A stretch of DNA of 64,000 bases from VXNE01 sp965206615 (GTDB taxonomy: Bacteria > Pseudomonadota > Gammaproteobacteria > Pseudomonadales > Azotimanducaceae). The first letter of the stretch is position 1; every line of letters begins with the position of its first letter. Where the stretch lies: contig CBDBKI010000003.1 in assembly GCA_965206615.1 (NCBI GenBank), positions 102,694 to 166,693 on the forward strand, given 5' to 3'. The notes beneath the pieces are model-generated. The model had not been told where the DNA came from. It worked only from the letters and a program-made list of their open reading frames with translations, and ran no database searches. Below are positions 16,567 through 25,300 of the stretch, in pieces. Position numbers and translations under genes: made by a program.

Positions 16567-17724
16567 ATGCCCGACAACGACCAAGCCATGCGGAATCATG
16601 TGGCGACCCTGCCGGTGCCGGAGTTCGACGAACCCGCGTTCACCCCGCCGCCGCCGCTGCGAGACGCGCGCGTCGCAATCGTCACCAGCGCGGCGCTGTA
16701 CCGCGAAGGCGACGATCCCTTCGGTGTCGCGGACGTCCACTTCGAGACCATCCCGGACGCCGCAGGCGACCTGAAGCTCGGCCACGTGAGCCCGAACTTC
16801 GACCGCGCCGGCTTCGCCGCCGACCTGAACGTCGTCTATCCGGTCGACCGTCTGCACGAACTGGCCGAGCGCGGTGCTATCGGCAGCGTCGCCGACTTCC
16901 ACTATGCGTTCGCCGGGAATCAGCCGGACACGGTGTCCGAGGTGCGCCTCGACACCGGCCCCGCCTGTGCCCGGAAGCTCCGCGAAGACGGGGTCGACGT
17001 CGTCCTGCTGACACCTGTCTGACCCCTGTGCCCACGTACCGTGTGTACGCTGGCTCATGTCCTGGAAGCTGCCGGACTCTCCACCGTCGCGATCGTGCCG
17101 ATCCGGGACGTCGCGGAACGGATGCGTCCGCCGCGGGCGCTCGCCGTCGAGTTCCCGCTCGGTCTGCCGCTCGGCAAGCCTGGCGACGCCGCCTTTCAGC
17201 AACGCGTGCTCAAGGCGGCCTTCGCGCTGCTCGAGAAGCCGGCGGGTCCCGTGCTCGTGGACTTCCCGGAAGCGATCAAGTCAGGAGACTCCGACTCGTT
17301 GGCCTGTGCGCTGCCGCCGCGCTACGACCCGGACCTGCATCCTGCCGTCGACGAGGCCCAGGGACTGCGCGCCGCGTACGACCGGGCGGTGGCCAGGAAC
17401 GGGCGTACGACGGTCGGGTCCCACGCGACCGCGGACGAGATCCCCGGCGCGATCGCGAAGTTCGCCAGGATCGCCGACGGCGAACCCTGGGACGCGGTGG
17501 GCCTCGACGGCTCGGCCGGCCGGGTCGGGCAGGAGATCAGGTCCTACTACGAAGAGCTCGCCTGCGAACTCGCGGACGGCCCGGCAGGGCCCTGGGCCGC
17601 GGAGCGGTGGTTCTACGAGCAGACCGAAACGGGCAAGGTGCTGCTGGCAGCGCGCCGCAAGATGCAGGAGGCGGGCGCGCCGCAACTGACGTGGTTCCTG
17701 CTGTCGCCGGCGTTGCGGGGGTAG
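16567..17724 (+). CDS. Selenoprotein, glycine/betaine/sarcosine reductase B family, Sec at in-frame UGA
   Basis: Read through the TGA at 17020-17022, this frame gives 385 residues with selenocysteine at position 152 in the redox motif V-U-PLC (UxxC). Family similarity is continuous across the TGA: VDVVLLTPV before it, TLAHVLEAAGLSTVAI after it. The second paralog at 29872-30738 also has TGA at the same site. ATG at 16567 follows GAGGAG. The fold is that of GRDB/PrdB reductase subunits, which use Sec to attack a C-N or C-S substrate. No GrdA or GrdC/D partner is in the window, so the reaction is unknown. The stop TAG starts a dispersed palindrome, and the last 126 coding bases are duplicated at 19150. 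Confidence 0.82.
17035..17049 (+). promoter_or_regulatory. Bacterial SECIS hairpin of the first selenoprotein gene
   Basis: Twelve bases after the UGA, CGUAC (17035-17039) pairs with GUACG (17045-17049) around the loop CGUGU. The apical loop lies 18-22 bases after the UGA. This is the position in E. coli fdhF, and the required G and U are at the second and third loop positions. It would bind SelB and direct selenocysteine insertion. The stem sequence differs from that of the second gene while the structure and the CGUG loop are kept. Confidence 0.75.
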
Positions 17725-17732
17725 GGGACACC
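17597..17732 (+). repeat. Direct repeat, left copy (3' end of the selenoprotein gene)
   Basis: This 136-base segment matches 19150-19285 without gaps and with about ten mismatches counted by eye. Both copies end in TAGGGGACACCC. They flank the lower-GC patch holding an SDR remnant and an LLM gene. Confidence 0.8.
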
Positions 17733-17748
17733 CTCTACGCACGGCATA

Positions 17749-18117
17749 TGTCGGGCCAAGCACGCGGTTCTGGGATTTTGTGATGCGTTGCGTGCAGAAA
17801 TGGCGCACTACGGTATCAAGGTGACCACCATAGTACCCGGCGTGGTTCGCACCCAGTCGGCAGCGAAAGCAATGACCGGTAACGGCGAACTGCTTGGTCC
17901 GGAAAAAGGCGTGATGAAAGGAGGATTGTCCGTCGATGAGGCGATCGCCATCATCATGCCCCAATTGGCTGAGGGAGCCGATGAAATCATCGTGGCGGCT
18001 GGAGGTGAAGTCCAGTTGATGAGACAAAAGCGCGAAGATCCTGTCGCTATTTTTCGCTTTATGGAGGCAGCGGCAGAAGAAGAAGTTTACAGTGACACAG
18101 GAGAACAAAGTGGCTGA
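17749..18117 (+). pseudogene. Short-chain dehydrogenase/reductase, C-terminal remnant
   Basis: In frame from about 17749 the translation reads KHAVLGFCDALRAEM and then KVTTIVPGVVRT, which is the SDR region from the catalytic YxxxK lysine onward. The Rossmann half with TGxxxGIG and the catalytic tyrosine are absent. Sequence upstream of 17748 is the palindromic repeat following the selenoprotein stop, so a recombination joint cuts the gene here. Codon usage is less GC-rich than in neighbours. It overlaps the LLM gene start by 26 bases, as an intact operon would. Confidence 0.75.
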
Positions 18118-19117
18118 TTTTTGGCACATCATCTTTCCCGTTCCCGGTAAGAGTGAAACCACAGCACGCAGGATCGAGGACGCCGGTTGGGACGGCATAT
18201 TTTTTCCCGATACCCAGTGCTTGTCCGGCGATATATATATTGCGATGTGCCTGGCTGCGAAGGCAACGACAAAACTACAGATTGGCACCGCGGTGACAAA
18301 TCCGGTTACGCGTCATCCCTCTGTGACAGCCTCTGCCATTGCGACGGTGCAGGTGGAGTCGGATGGCCGCGCGGTATTGGGTATTGGTCGTGGTGATTCG
18401 TCATTAGGTTACATCGGACAGAACCCGGCGCCGGCTGGGAAACTGGAGACTTACCTCGACCAGGTGCAACGCTACCTGCGGGGTGAGTCCGTCGACCTGG
18501 ACGGGTTCGAGAGTCGCAACATGTGGATCAGCGATTCCGGCCAGCCCAAGGTGCCGGTAGATGTTGCGGCTACGGGACCACGTGTCATCGCGCTCGCTGG
18601 GCGCCTGGCAGAGCGCGTTACCTTTGCGGTTGGCGCAGATGAAGAGCGCCTCAAGGCATCGATGGAAGCCGCCCGTTCGGCGCGCAGCAGTGCCGGTCTC
18701 GATCCGGACGAACTGTCGTTCGGTGCGTACGTCAACCTCGCGTGCGATGACGACGTGGCGCAGGCGCGTTCGATTATCCAAGGCAGCACGGGAGTCTTTG
18801 CCCACTTTAGTGGCATGTCGGCAGCCAGCAGCAAGGGCACAGCAGATGCCCAGATTTTTGAGCGAGTCGGCGCCAACTACGATATGGCGAATCATGGAAG
18901 GAATGAGGCGGCGCACATCAAAGCCATGCCGGAGGACTTCATTAGCCGGTTTGGCGTAACCGGGTCAGTCGATTATTGTGTGGAACGGCTGGGGCGGCTC
19001 ATTGAACTCGGCCTCGACAGGTTGGTTCTGCTTACAGGATCGGTGGACAGCGATCCAGCGTTGACTCAAGCGAGCTTTGAGCGAATCTCAAACCAGGTGT
19101 TCCCTCAGTTGCGGTAA
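18092..19117 (+). CDS. LLM-class F420/flavin-dependent oxidoreductase
   Basis: A 341-residue luciferase-like TIM barrel starting at GTG 18092. Family features are AGWDGIFFPDTQ, KLQIGTAVTNPVTRHP, GRAVLGIGRGDSS and the C-terminal GSVDYCVERLGRLIELGLDRLVLL. It resembles the F420-dependent methylene-H4MPT reductase-like LLM branch; cofactor and substrate are not fixed by sequence. The gene lies in a patch of lower GC content, with AT-rich stretches such as GATATATATATTG near 18230, and is flanked by direct repeats. It is therefore probably horizontally acquired together with the SDR fragment. Confidence 0.87.
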   Translation: MTQENKVADFWHIIFPVPGKSETTARRIEDAGWDGIFFPDTQCLSGDIYIAMCLAAKATTKLQIGTAVTNPVTRHPSVTASAIATVQVESDGRAVLGIGRGDSSLGYIGQNPAPAGKLETYLDQVQRYLRGESVDLDGFESRNMWISDSGQPKVPVDVAATGPRVIALAGRLAERVTFAVGADEERLKASMEAARSARSSAGLDPDELSFGAYVNLACDDDVAQARSIIQGSTGVFAHFSGMSAASSKGTADAQIFERVGANYDMANHGRNEAAHIKAMPEDFISRFGVTGSVDYCVERLGRLIELGLDRLVLLTGSVDSDPALTQASFERISNQVFPQLR

Positions 19118-19149
19118 ACGACGACTAGTCTCATTGAGTCTCAGCGTTT

Positions 19150-19277
19150 CCGCGGAGCGGTAGCTCTACGAGCAGACGGAGACGGGCAAGGTGCTGCTGG
19201 CCGCGCGGCGCAAGATACAGGAGGCGGGCGCGCCGCCACTGGCGTGGTTCCTGCTGTCGCCGGCGTCGCGGGGGTAG
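19150..19277 (+). pseudogene. Fragment of a selenoprotein-B-family C-terminus (right direct repeat)
   Basis: Translated in the original frame it reads LYEQTETGKVLLAARRKIQE then AGAPPLAWFLLSP, nearly the same as the end of the gene at 16567. A TAG replaces the tryptophan codon at about 19161. Most differences are silent or conservative, so it derives from a once functional paralog or a duplication. No upstream part of the gene is present. It ends in TAG of the next repeat. Confidence 0.75.
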
Positions 19278-19350
19278 GGGACACCCTTGTGGTGTCCCGT
19301 GTCGGATCCACGAACAGCGGGGCCGCGGGCGACGACAAGCGTCGCCCCTA
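19275..19350. repeat. Stop-codon-abutting palindromic repeat, copy 4 (complete composite)
   Basis: Left head: TAG (19275-19277), then GGGACACC (19278-19285), CTTGT, GGTGTCCC (19291-19298). Right head in inverse orientation: GGGCGACG (19327-19334), ACAAG, CGTCGCCC (19340-19347), CTA (19348-19350). The right CTA is the stop codon of the flavoprotein gene read on the minus strand. A partial copy (TAGGGGACACCC only, 17722-17733) lies at the selenoprotein stop, cut by the recombination joint. Confidence 0.75.
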
Positions 19351-20712
19351 CACTTCGGCCAACAGCGCCTCGAGCCTGGGCATCGCCGCCAGGAACGGCG
19401 TCGGGTCGATTTCTGGCAGACCCTCCTCCCCCGGCGCCGGGGTGAAGCCGTCGAGCCGCGAGTGGCGCAGCCATGCCGCGAGGTCCTCGTTCATCATCCA
19501 CTGCACCAGGTTCGTCGTGTTGGCGAGCGTGGTACGCAGGAAGTCGAGGTGGGTGTCGGGATGCGGCACGGGCGTGCAGATGCCGTTCTTCTCCGCTTCG
19601 TCCGCAACCGTCGCTTCGACGTGTGCGGTGAACGCCGCACTGAAGACCTGCTGGCAGGCCCTGAGCGCCTGCAGGGTGATGGCGTTGCCGTCGAAAACGG
19701 GTACGGAAACGCGCCGCGCCAGGCCGTCGGCGGCGCAGTGGACGTGCAGCGTCTCGGTGGAGGTGGGCACGGCCCCGTCTTCGAGCAGGATCGTGTCCGG
19801 TTCGATCCGCCGCACGTGGCCGAGGCGCACCACGTTCTCGATGCGGCGGAGTTGTTCAAGCTCCGCCTGCGTGACGGTGGCGCAGCGGTACATCGTCGGG
19901 CGCACGTCGGGGTCGAGGCGGAGCAGTTGGCCCGCCGCACTGACGCGCGCGAAGAGATCGTCGATGTCTTCCGCCTCGGCGATGGCCCGCATCTGGTCCT
20001 CGAGCCCGCGGAAGATCCGGTCGGCGAACTCGGCCCCGGGCTGGATGTTCGCGCGGTCCAGGATCCACGAGTCGCGCGGCATGATCCAGGCGATGGAGTC
20101 CGGCGCGACACCGTGGGCGAGCAGGAAGAGACACGCGTCCATGCCCGTCTTGCCGGCCCCGACCACGACGTGGCGCTCGAAGCGTCCCGCGAGGCGCGGC
20201 AGGTCGTTCAGCGGCGCGCAGTGGGCGCCCTCGGCCACCTCGAACGGCGGCCGCGAGACGGCGGGGATCGTGACGTCCATGTAGGTGGCGTCGACGATCT
20301 TGCCGGCGGCTACCTCGTACTCGTCGCCGGACAGGAGCGAGACGAAGCGGCCGTCGCCCTGGTACTCGCAGACCGGGAAGTAGCGCATGCGGCCGGAGGG
20401 GAGGAACTGGCGCTGCATGACGTGGTCGAAGTAGGCGCAGACCTCGCTGTTCGTGGCGAGCTCGTAGAGACCCTGGTTCCACCCCTGGGCGTCGATCGTG
20501 TTGTTGCCGAGTGGCAGGGAGTTGACGCCATAGAACGACGAGGGCTGGTGCAGGCGCACGAACGGATAGGCGTCGTTCCAGTGGCCCCCCGGCTGGTGGC
20601 GTTTGTCGACCATGATCACGGTTGCGTCGGTTTCCGTGATCAGCACGTCGGTGAATGCCATGCCCATGGCGCCGCTGCCGACGACCAGGTAGTCCGCCTC
20701 GAGTCGTTCCAT
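19348..20712 (-). CDS. FAD/NAD(P)-binding oxidoreductase (flavin monooxygenase-like)
   Basis: A 454-residue flavoprotein from ATG 20712; an in-frame GTG five codons upstream is less likely. The N-terminal FAD site is YLVVGSGAMGMAF and the second nucleotide site is HVVVGAGKTGMDACLFLL (about residue 180), as in flavin-containing monooxygenases. PGGHWNDAYPFVRLHQP resembles the FMO substrate/FAD loop. Substrate is unknown. The stop TAG is part of a palindromic repeat. The gene is divergent from the ketopantoate reductase gene at 20833 across about 120 bases. Confidence 0.85.
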   Translation of the reverse strand: MERLEADYLVVGSGAMGMAFTDVLITETDATVIMVDKRHQPGGHWNDAYPFVRLHQPSSFYGVNSLPLGNNTIDAQGWNQGLYELATNSEVCAYFDHVMQRQFLPSGRMRYFPVCEYQGDGRFVSLLSGDEYEVAAGKIVDATYMDVTIPAVSRPPFEVAEGAHCAPLNDLPRLAGRFERHVVVGAGKTGMDACLFLLAHGVAPDSIAWIMPRDSWILDRANIQPGAEFADRIFRGLEDQMRAIAEAEDIDDLFARVSAAGQLLRLDPDVRPTMYRCATVTQAELEQLRRIENVVRLGHVRRIEPDTILLEDGAVPTSTETLHVHCAADGLARRVSVPVFDGNAITLQALRACQQVFSAAFTAHVEATVADEAEKNGICTPVPHPDTHLDFLRTTLANTTNLVQWMMNEDLAAWLRHSRLDGFTPAPGEEGLPEIDPTPFLAAMPRLEALLAEV

Positions 20713-20832
20713 CGGTTCTCTGCCCACCCCGGCCTGGGAAGCGCGCTATGAAACCACGAAACGGCGGGGACGGCTGTCGGTCGGGGAGCGGAACGATAGA
20801 ATCCTCGCGAGCCGGACGGGGGGAGAGTCAGT

Positions 20833-21873
20833 TTGCGATTCATCATCTACGGCGCCGGCGGTATCGGCGGCACCATCGGGGCGCGTCTGTCCCTCACCGG
20901 GCATGACGTCCTGCTGATCGCCCGCGGGGCCCATCTCGACGCGTTGCGTGCCGAGGGCATGCGCTTCATCACCGCGACCCGGGACGAGCGGTTGCATATC
21001 CCGGCGGTCGGGCACCCGCGCGAGGCGGCGATCGGCGACGACGATGTCGTGATCCTTTGCGTGAAGGGCCAGCAGACGGAGGACGCGCTACGGGATCTGT
21101 ATGAGGCCGCCGGAGACGATGTCCCCGTGGTGTGCGCCCAGAACGGCGTGGTCAACGAGCGCATCGCCCTGCGGCGCTTCGGGCGCGTGTACGGGATGGT
21201 CGTCTTCCTGCCCGGCGAGCACCTGGAACCGGGGGAGATCGTGAACACGGCTGAGGACCCGGCGGGCATCCTCGATGTCGGGCGCTACCCGTCGGGCGTG
21301 GACGACGTGGCCGTTGAGGTGGCCCGGGCGATCACGGACGCCGGCTTCAGCGCCCTGCCGGACCCGGTCATCATGCGTCAGAAATACGCGAAGCTGCTCG
21401 CGAACCTCGGCAACGCCCTGCAGGCGGCTTGCGACGGCAGCTCGCGGGAGATCATGCGGAGGATGCGGGAGGAAGCTCTCGCGTGCTACCAGGCGGCCGG
21501 GATCGACTGCGCGAGCGCCGAAGAAACCCGCGCCCGCCGCGCGAGCGGCATACGCTCGGCGCCGATACCGGGCCGGATGCGTCCCGGCGGCTCGTCCTGG
21601 CAGAGTATCAAGCGCGGGACCGGCAACATCGAGGTGGACTACCTCAACGGAGAGATCGTGCAGCTCGGACGGCTGCACGGCGTGCCGACGCCGGCGAACG
21701 CCGTGCTGCAACGCATCGGCAACCGGTTGGCGCGGGAAGGTCTTCCCGTCGGCAGTTTTGCGGAAGAAGAGCTCGCGGCGATGATCGAGGCGGAACGCGG
21801 ACGCCTCTCGGACGGCGCCTCCAGGACGATCCCTGCACTTCCTGGCGTGACGACTCCGTCGGACGCCCCGTGA
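20833..21873 (+). CDS. 2-dehydropantoate 2-reductase family protein
   Basis: A 346-residue protein starting at TTG 20833 after GGGGGGAGAG. The Rossmann motif is IYGAGGIGGTIGARL (residues 5-19). The substrate-side helices carry the lysine of MRQKYAKLLANLGNAL and the asparagine and serine of VDYLNGEI and GSSWQS. PanE reduces ketopantoate with NADPH for pantothenate synthesis, but many homologues of this length act on other 2-oxo acids. With no pan genes nearby, I leave the symbol blank. Confidence 0.85.
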   Translation: MRFIIYGAGGIGGTIGARLSLTGHDVLLIARGAHLDALRAEGMRFITATRDERLHIPAVGHPREAAIGDDDVVILCVKGQQTEDALRDLYEAAGDDVPVVCAQNGVVNERIALRRFGRVYGMVVFLPGEHLEPGEIVNTAEDPAGILDVGRYPSGVDDVAVEVARAITDAGFSALPDPVIMRQKYAKLLANLGNALQAACDGSSREIMRRMREEALACYQAAGIDCASAEETRARRASGIRSAPIPGRMRPGGSSWQSIKRGTGNIEVDYLNGEIVQLGRLHGVPTPANAVLQRIGNRLAREGLPVGSFAEEELAAMIEAERGRLSDGASRTIPALPGVTTPSDAP

Positions 21874-21874
21874 C

Positions 21875-22143
21875 CTACTTCGCAACCACCCCGACATCCG
21901 TCATCGGGAAATCCAGGCCCTTGAACAGCAGCGGCTCACCTTCTGTTTTGGCCAGGGCGTAGGGGAAGCCATCAGACCGGCAGCCCACGCTCGTCGTGAC
22001 CGAGAATGTCCTCGACGGTCCGGTCATCGAGGACCGGGAGAGACGCGCAGTGCAGGGCGATCTCGTCCAGCTCGTGGGCGAGGTTCCTGCCAGCGCGCTC
22101 TCGACGAATCCGTTCAAGCCGGTCCTGTAACTGTGATGGACAT
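21875..22143 (-). pseudogene. Fossil vapBC toxin-antitoxin locus
   Basis: The ATG at 22143 begins MSITVTG and hits a stop. One frame away, the antitoxin continues as LQDRLERIRRERAG, then HELDEIALHCASLPVLDD and ILGHDERGLPV, a clear VapB of the Rv0623-like kind. Immediately downstream the frame encodes GFPYALAKTEGEPLLFKGLDF ending at 21875, which is only the last 30 or so residues of a VapC PIN toxin. So the antitoxin is frameshifted near its N-terminus and about 100 residues of the toxin are deleted. The stop of the ketopantoate reductase gene is adjacent. Confidence 0.78.
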
Positions 22144-22247
22144 GGTGGTTTCCCCTTTTGGACGGGCGGCCAGTTTAGCCAACAAATATGACGCCGCAGG
22201 AGTGGACGAATGGCGGTGAAAATCTCCGCCAGTGCAACGAGCGTGCG

Positions 22248-22678
22248 CTACGGTCCGGTTGAGGAGTACTTTTCCCGGATGTACGTCACCGACCGCTTGA
22301 GCAGATCCCGCAGCACGTTCAGGTCAACATTGGCCAGTCGCCTGACGCGTACAGGCACGACTTCCCGGTCGTGTGCTTGCCGAGCCGGCCCAGCAGCTCC
22401 TCGTATTCCGAGAAACCGGCCATCACGTAGAGCGTCAGCGCCCGCTTGCGCGGGGCGAAACCCGTCTCGAAGAAGGACCCTTCCCGGCCGCTCGCATACC
22501 GGTAGTGGTACGTCCCGAACCCGACGATGCCCGACCCCCACATGACGCCGGTCGAGCCGGTGATCTCCCCCATCATCGCGGCGACGACGCGCGCATCCGA
22601 CCGCTTCTGCTCGTCGTCCATCGCGTCGAGGAACGCCTCCACGCTGGCATCGGTGGGGCGGGTCTTGAGATCGCTCAC
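22248..22678 (-). pseudogene. DUF1801 protein with a frameshift near its C-terminus
   Basis: From GTG 22678 the frame reads KTRPTDASVEAFLDAMDD, then GSGIVGFGTYHYRYASGREG and LYVMAGFSEYEELLGRLGKH, a typical DUF1801 (YdhG-like) protein. After KSCLY the frame runs off into unrelated sequence ending at 22319. The true continuation, VRRLANVDLNVLRDLLKRSV, lies in another frame ending at 22248. One indel at about 22345-22355 explains this. It could be decay or a sequencing error. The gene follows the PEP-synthase-like gene closely on the same strand. Confidence 0.75.
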
Positions 22679-22682
22679 GAGG

Positions 22683-25286
22683 TCAGGCCGCGTCCTCGGC
22701 CGGCTCCTCGAGGATACGCACCACGCCGTTGCTCCCGTCCACTTCGATCATCTGGCCGTCGGTCAGGATATCGGTCACCCCGTCGAGGCCCGAGACGCAC
22801 GGAAGCCCGTACTCGCGTGCGATCACGGCGCCGTGCTGGAGCGCCCCTCCTACCTCGAGCACGACGCCGGCGGCGTTGATGAAGATCGGGGTCCAGCCGG
22901 GATCCGAGGCGTGCGTGACGAGGATCTCGCCTTTCTCCAGCGGTTTTTCGTAGGGCGCGTGCAGGATCTTGGCGGGGCCGCGCACCGTACCCGGTGCGAT
23001 GGGATCGCCGACCAGTCCGTCCTCGGTTTCCGCCAGGGGCGCCTGTGGGATCTTGCCGCGGCTGTCGATCATGCGCGGCCAGTTCCTGACGCGGTCGAGT
23101 TTTTCGCGAGGCGCGAGGTTCCGGGCGATCTGCGCGCGCAGGTCCGTGTCCGGGTCGCGTTCGGCCCGAGCCACCTGGGCCGGGGTCAGGTCGAAGACCT
23201 GCTGCGCACGGTCCAGCCGGCCCTCGCCCACGAAACGCTGGCCGAGGACCAGGGCGCGACGGCGCAGCAGGTCGACGGTGTAGACGAAGAAGTACTTCGG
23301 AGCCTCGCGATAGCCGGCGAGACTGCGAATGGTGTGCACGTGTTTCGCGACCTGCTTGTCCTTGCCACGGGCGCGCGCGATCGCGAGCAGTCGATCCACG
23401 GCGGTTCGCCGGCGCTGCTCCACGCCGCGCACCGTGTCGTTGTGGATGTCCATCGCCCGCAACTGGTCGAAGAACGCCGGCAGGTTCTCGTAGGAGCGCG
23501 GCGTTCCCACGTCTATCTCCTTGATGCACCGGCATCCGAAGCGCGCCATGTAGGCGTCGTACGCACCCATGAAGTCATCGGAGTACGCCCGGGCCAGGAT
23601 ATTCGCGGCGAAGCTGTGGCCGTCTTCGGCCTCCTGCAGTTCGTCGAAAGACGCGAGTTCGAACATCCTGCGGCCCATCTCGGCGGTCGGGTTGCCAGGG
23701 AGGTCCATGTCGACCGCAGCCAGCAGATCGGTGGCTTCGGCATCGTCCTTGAAGAGCTTTGCGAGGCGGGATCGCGCGAGCATCGCCGGGACGAGGATCC
23801 CGACGATGAGCGTGGTCTGGACGCCGAACCGGTCGGCGAACTCGTCCGCCATCTCGTCGAAGGGCACGTCCGTGTGCGCGCGGGCACGACACACCGCAAG
23901 GTCGCCCTCGAACAGGGCCTGGTAGCTCCTGACGGTCTTGTCGGGGGCCGTCAGACCCTTGAGGACCACGGGCAGACCCTTCAGCGCGAACAGCACCGCC
24001 TTGAGCGCGGCGCCCTTCAGTGGCTCCGGCACCTTGTCGGGGAGGTAGTCTCCCTTCAGGTCGATGCTCTCCATGAGCCGGCGTGTCGGCGTGTCATAGG
24101 TCTTCAGGAGGCTGCCGACGAAGGCGCCGAGGGCCCTGGCGAGGTTGGACAGGTGCATGTAGTGGCGGCCGTCCATGTTGATGAGGGTCCCGTCCATCCC
24201 CCGGTCGATGATTCCGGCGTCGCCCTTGAGCTTCTCCGCCATCCTGGCGAACACCACGCTGCCGAGCACGGAGAGCGAGTCGGAGAACCCCTGGTCGAGT
24301 ACGACAGCGTCGAGGTAGAGGTTCTTCTGCGCGCCGGGCTCGGTGATCATGCCGGCGGGCAGTGGGACGTAGGCGGTGATGGGTCGCGACTGCAGGAGAT
24401 ACAGCGTGCCGTCGTGGATGGCCCACTCGATGTCCATGGGCGCCCCATAGTGCGCTTCGGCGTCCGCCGCCAGTTGCGCGACCGCCAGCGCCTGCTCGTC
24501 GGTCAGGCTCGGCGCCTCGGGGTCCGCGTTATCGCGCTCCTCGGTACCGCCGCCGTTGACGAGCCATGCGGCATGTGACTTCGAAGCGATGCCGCGCTCG
24601 AGGATCTCGCGGCGCACCTTCTCCACGACGTAGGTGTCGGGGGTGACGTGACCGTTCACCACCGTTTCGCCGAGCCCGAAGTTGGCGTTGATCACGGCCT
24701 CGTCGTAGCAGTTGTTCTGCGGGTTCAGCGAAAAGGCGACACCGCTCACGTCGGACGGCACCTGCTCCTGCACGATGACCGCGATGCGCGGGTGGTCGGT
24801 AGCCATGCCGTGCTGGCGTTTGTAGGCCACGATGCGTTCGTCGAACACGGAGGTGAAGCTGGTGCGCAGGGCCTCCTGCAGTGTGTCCGGGGTCACGCCC
24901 AGGGTCGTTTCGTAGCCGCCGGCGAAGGAGGTGCCGGCGAGGTCTTCCTCCGGCGAGGAGGAGCGCACGGCGAAGCAGTGCTGGGCATTCAATGTCCCGA
25001 GGGCCTCGCCGAGGGCGGCCTGCTGCTCGTCGGTCAGTGCAAGCGACGTGCAGGCGGCCTTGACGCCATCGCAGGCAGCCCTCGTGTCGTCATCCCCGCT
25101 GTCGAGAAAGGCGTGCCAGGCCGAACCGGCACGCACCTCGTCGAGCCACGGCTGGAAGAAGTTCACGTCGAGCACGAAGCCGGTGGGTACCTTGAAACCC
25201 GCGGCCGTCGCCTCGATCAGCGAGCGTGCCTTGCCGCCGACCTGGCCGAGGGTGGGCACGGGCGTCCCGGAAAATGGATGAATCAT
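22683..25286 (-). CDS. PEP synthase-like phosphotransferase, downstream tandem copy
   Basis: An 867-residue protein with an N-terminal PEP/pyruvate-binding ATP-grasp domain (about 1-310). Its segments include GGKARSLIEATAAGFKVPTG, FAVRSSSPEEDLAGTSFAG and DIEWAIHDGTLYLLQSRPIT. A long helical middle domain follows, then the C-terminal swivelling phosphohistidine domain with LQHGAVIAREYGLP (His about 818). This three-part design matches PEP synthase and rifampin-phosphotransferase-like enzymes, which move phosphate from ATP through His to a substrate. The PEP barrel domain is absent, so the acceptor is probably not pyruvate. It is a tandem paralog of the gene at 25301, 14 bases apart. Confidence 0.85.
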   Translation of the reverse strand: MIHPFSGTPVPTLGQVGGKARSLIEATAAGFKVPTGFVLDVNFFQPWLDEVRAGSAWHAFLDSGDDDTRAACDGVKAACTSLALTDEQQAALGEALGTLNAQHCFAVRSSSPEEDLAGTSFAGGYETTLGVTPDTLQEALRTSFTSVFDERIVAYKRQHGMATDHPRIAVIVQEQVPSDVSGVAFSLNPQNNCYDEAVINANFGLGETVVNGHVTPDTYVVEKVRREILERGIASKSHAAWLVNGGGTEERDNADPEAPSLTDEQALAVAQLAADAEAHYGAPMDIEWAIHDGTLYLLQSRPITAYVPLPAGMITEPGAQKNLYLDAVVLDQGFSDSLSVLGSVVFARMAEKLKGDAGIIDRGMDGTLINMDGRHYMHLSNLARALGAFVGSLLKTYDTPTRRLMESIDLKGDYLPDKVPEPLKGAALKAVLFALKGLPVVLKGLTAPDKTVRSYQALFEGDLAVCRARAHTDVPFDEMADEFADRFGVQTTLIVGILVPAMLARSRLAKLFKDDAEATDLLAAVDMDLPGNPTAEMGRRMFELASFDELQEAEDGHSFAANILARAYSDDFMGAYDAYMARFGCRCIKEIDVGTPRSYENLPAFFDQLRAMDIHNDTVRGVEQRRRTAVDRLLAIARARGKDKQVAKHVHTIRSLAGYREAPKYFFVYTVDLLRRRALVLGQRFVGEGRLDRAQQVFDLTPAQVARAERDPDTDLRAQIARNLAPREKLDRVRNWPRMIDSRGKIPQAPLAETEDGLVGDPIAPGTVRGPAKILHAPYEKPLEKGEILVTHASDPGWTPIFINAAGVVLEVGGALQHGAVIAREYGLPCVSGLDGVTDILTDGQMIEVDGSNGVVRILEEPAEDAA

Positions 25287-25300
25287 GGGTTTCCTCCCTG

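Noticed and set aside
19159..19163. In-frame TAG in the selenoprotein fragment as pyrrolysine
   Set aside because: The fragment lacks the rest of the gene, and the homologous codon is Trp (TGG); a plain nonsense mutation explains it.
22527..24578. 683-codon plus-strand frame opposite the PEP-synthase-like gene
   Set aside because: Mirror of a strongly supported minus-strand gene; no recognisable domain.
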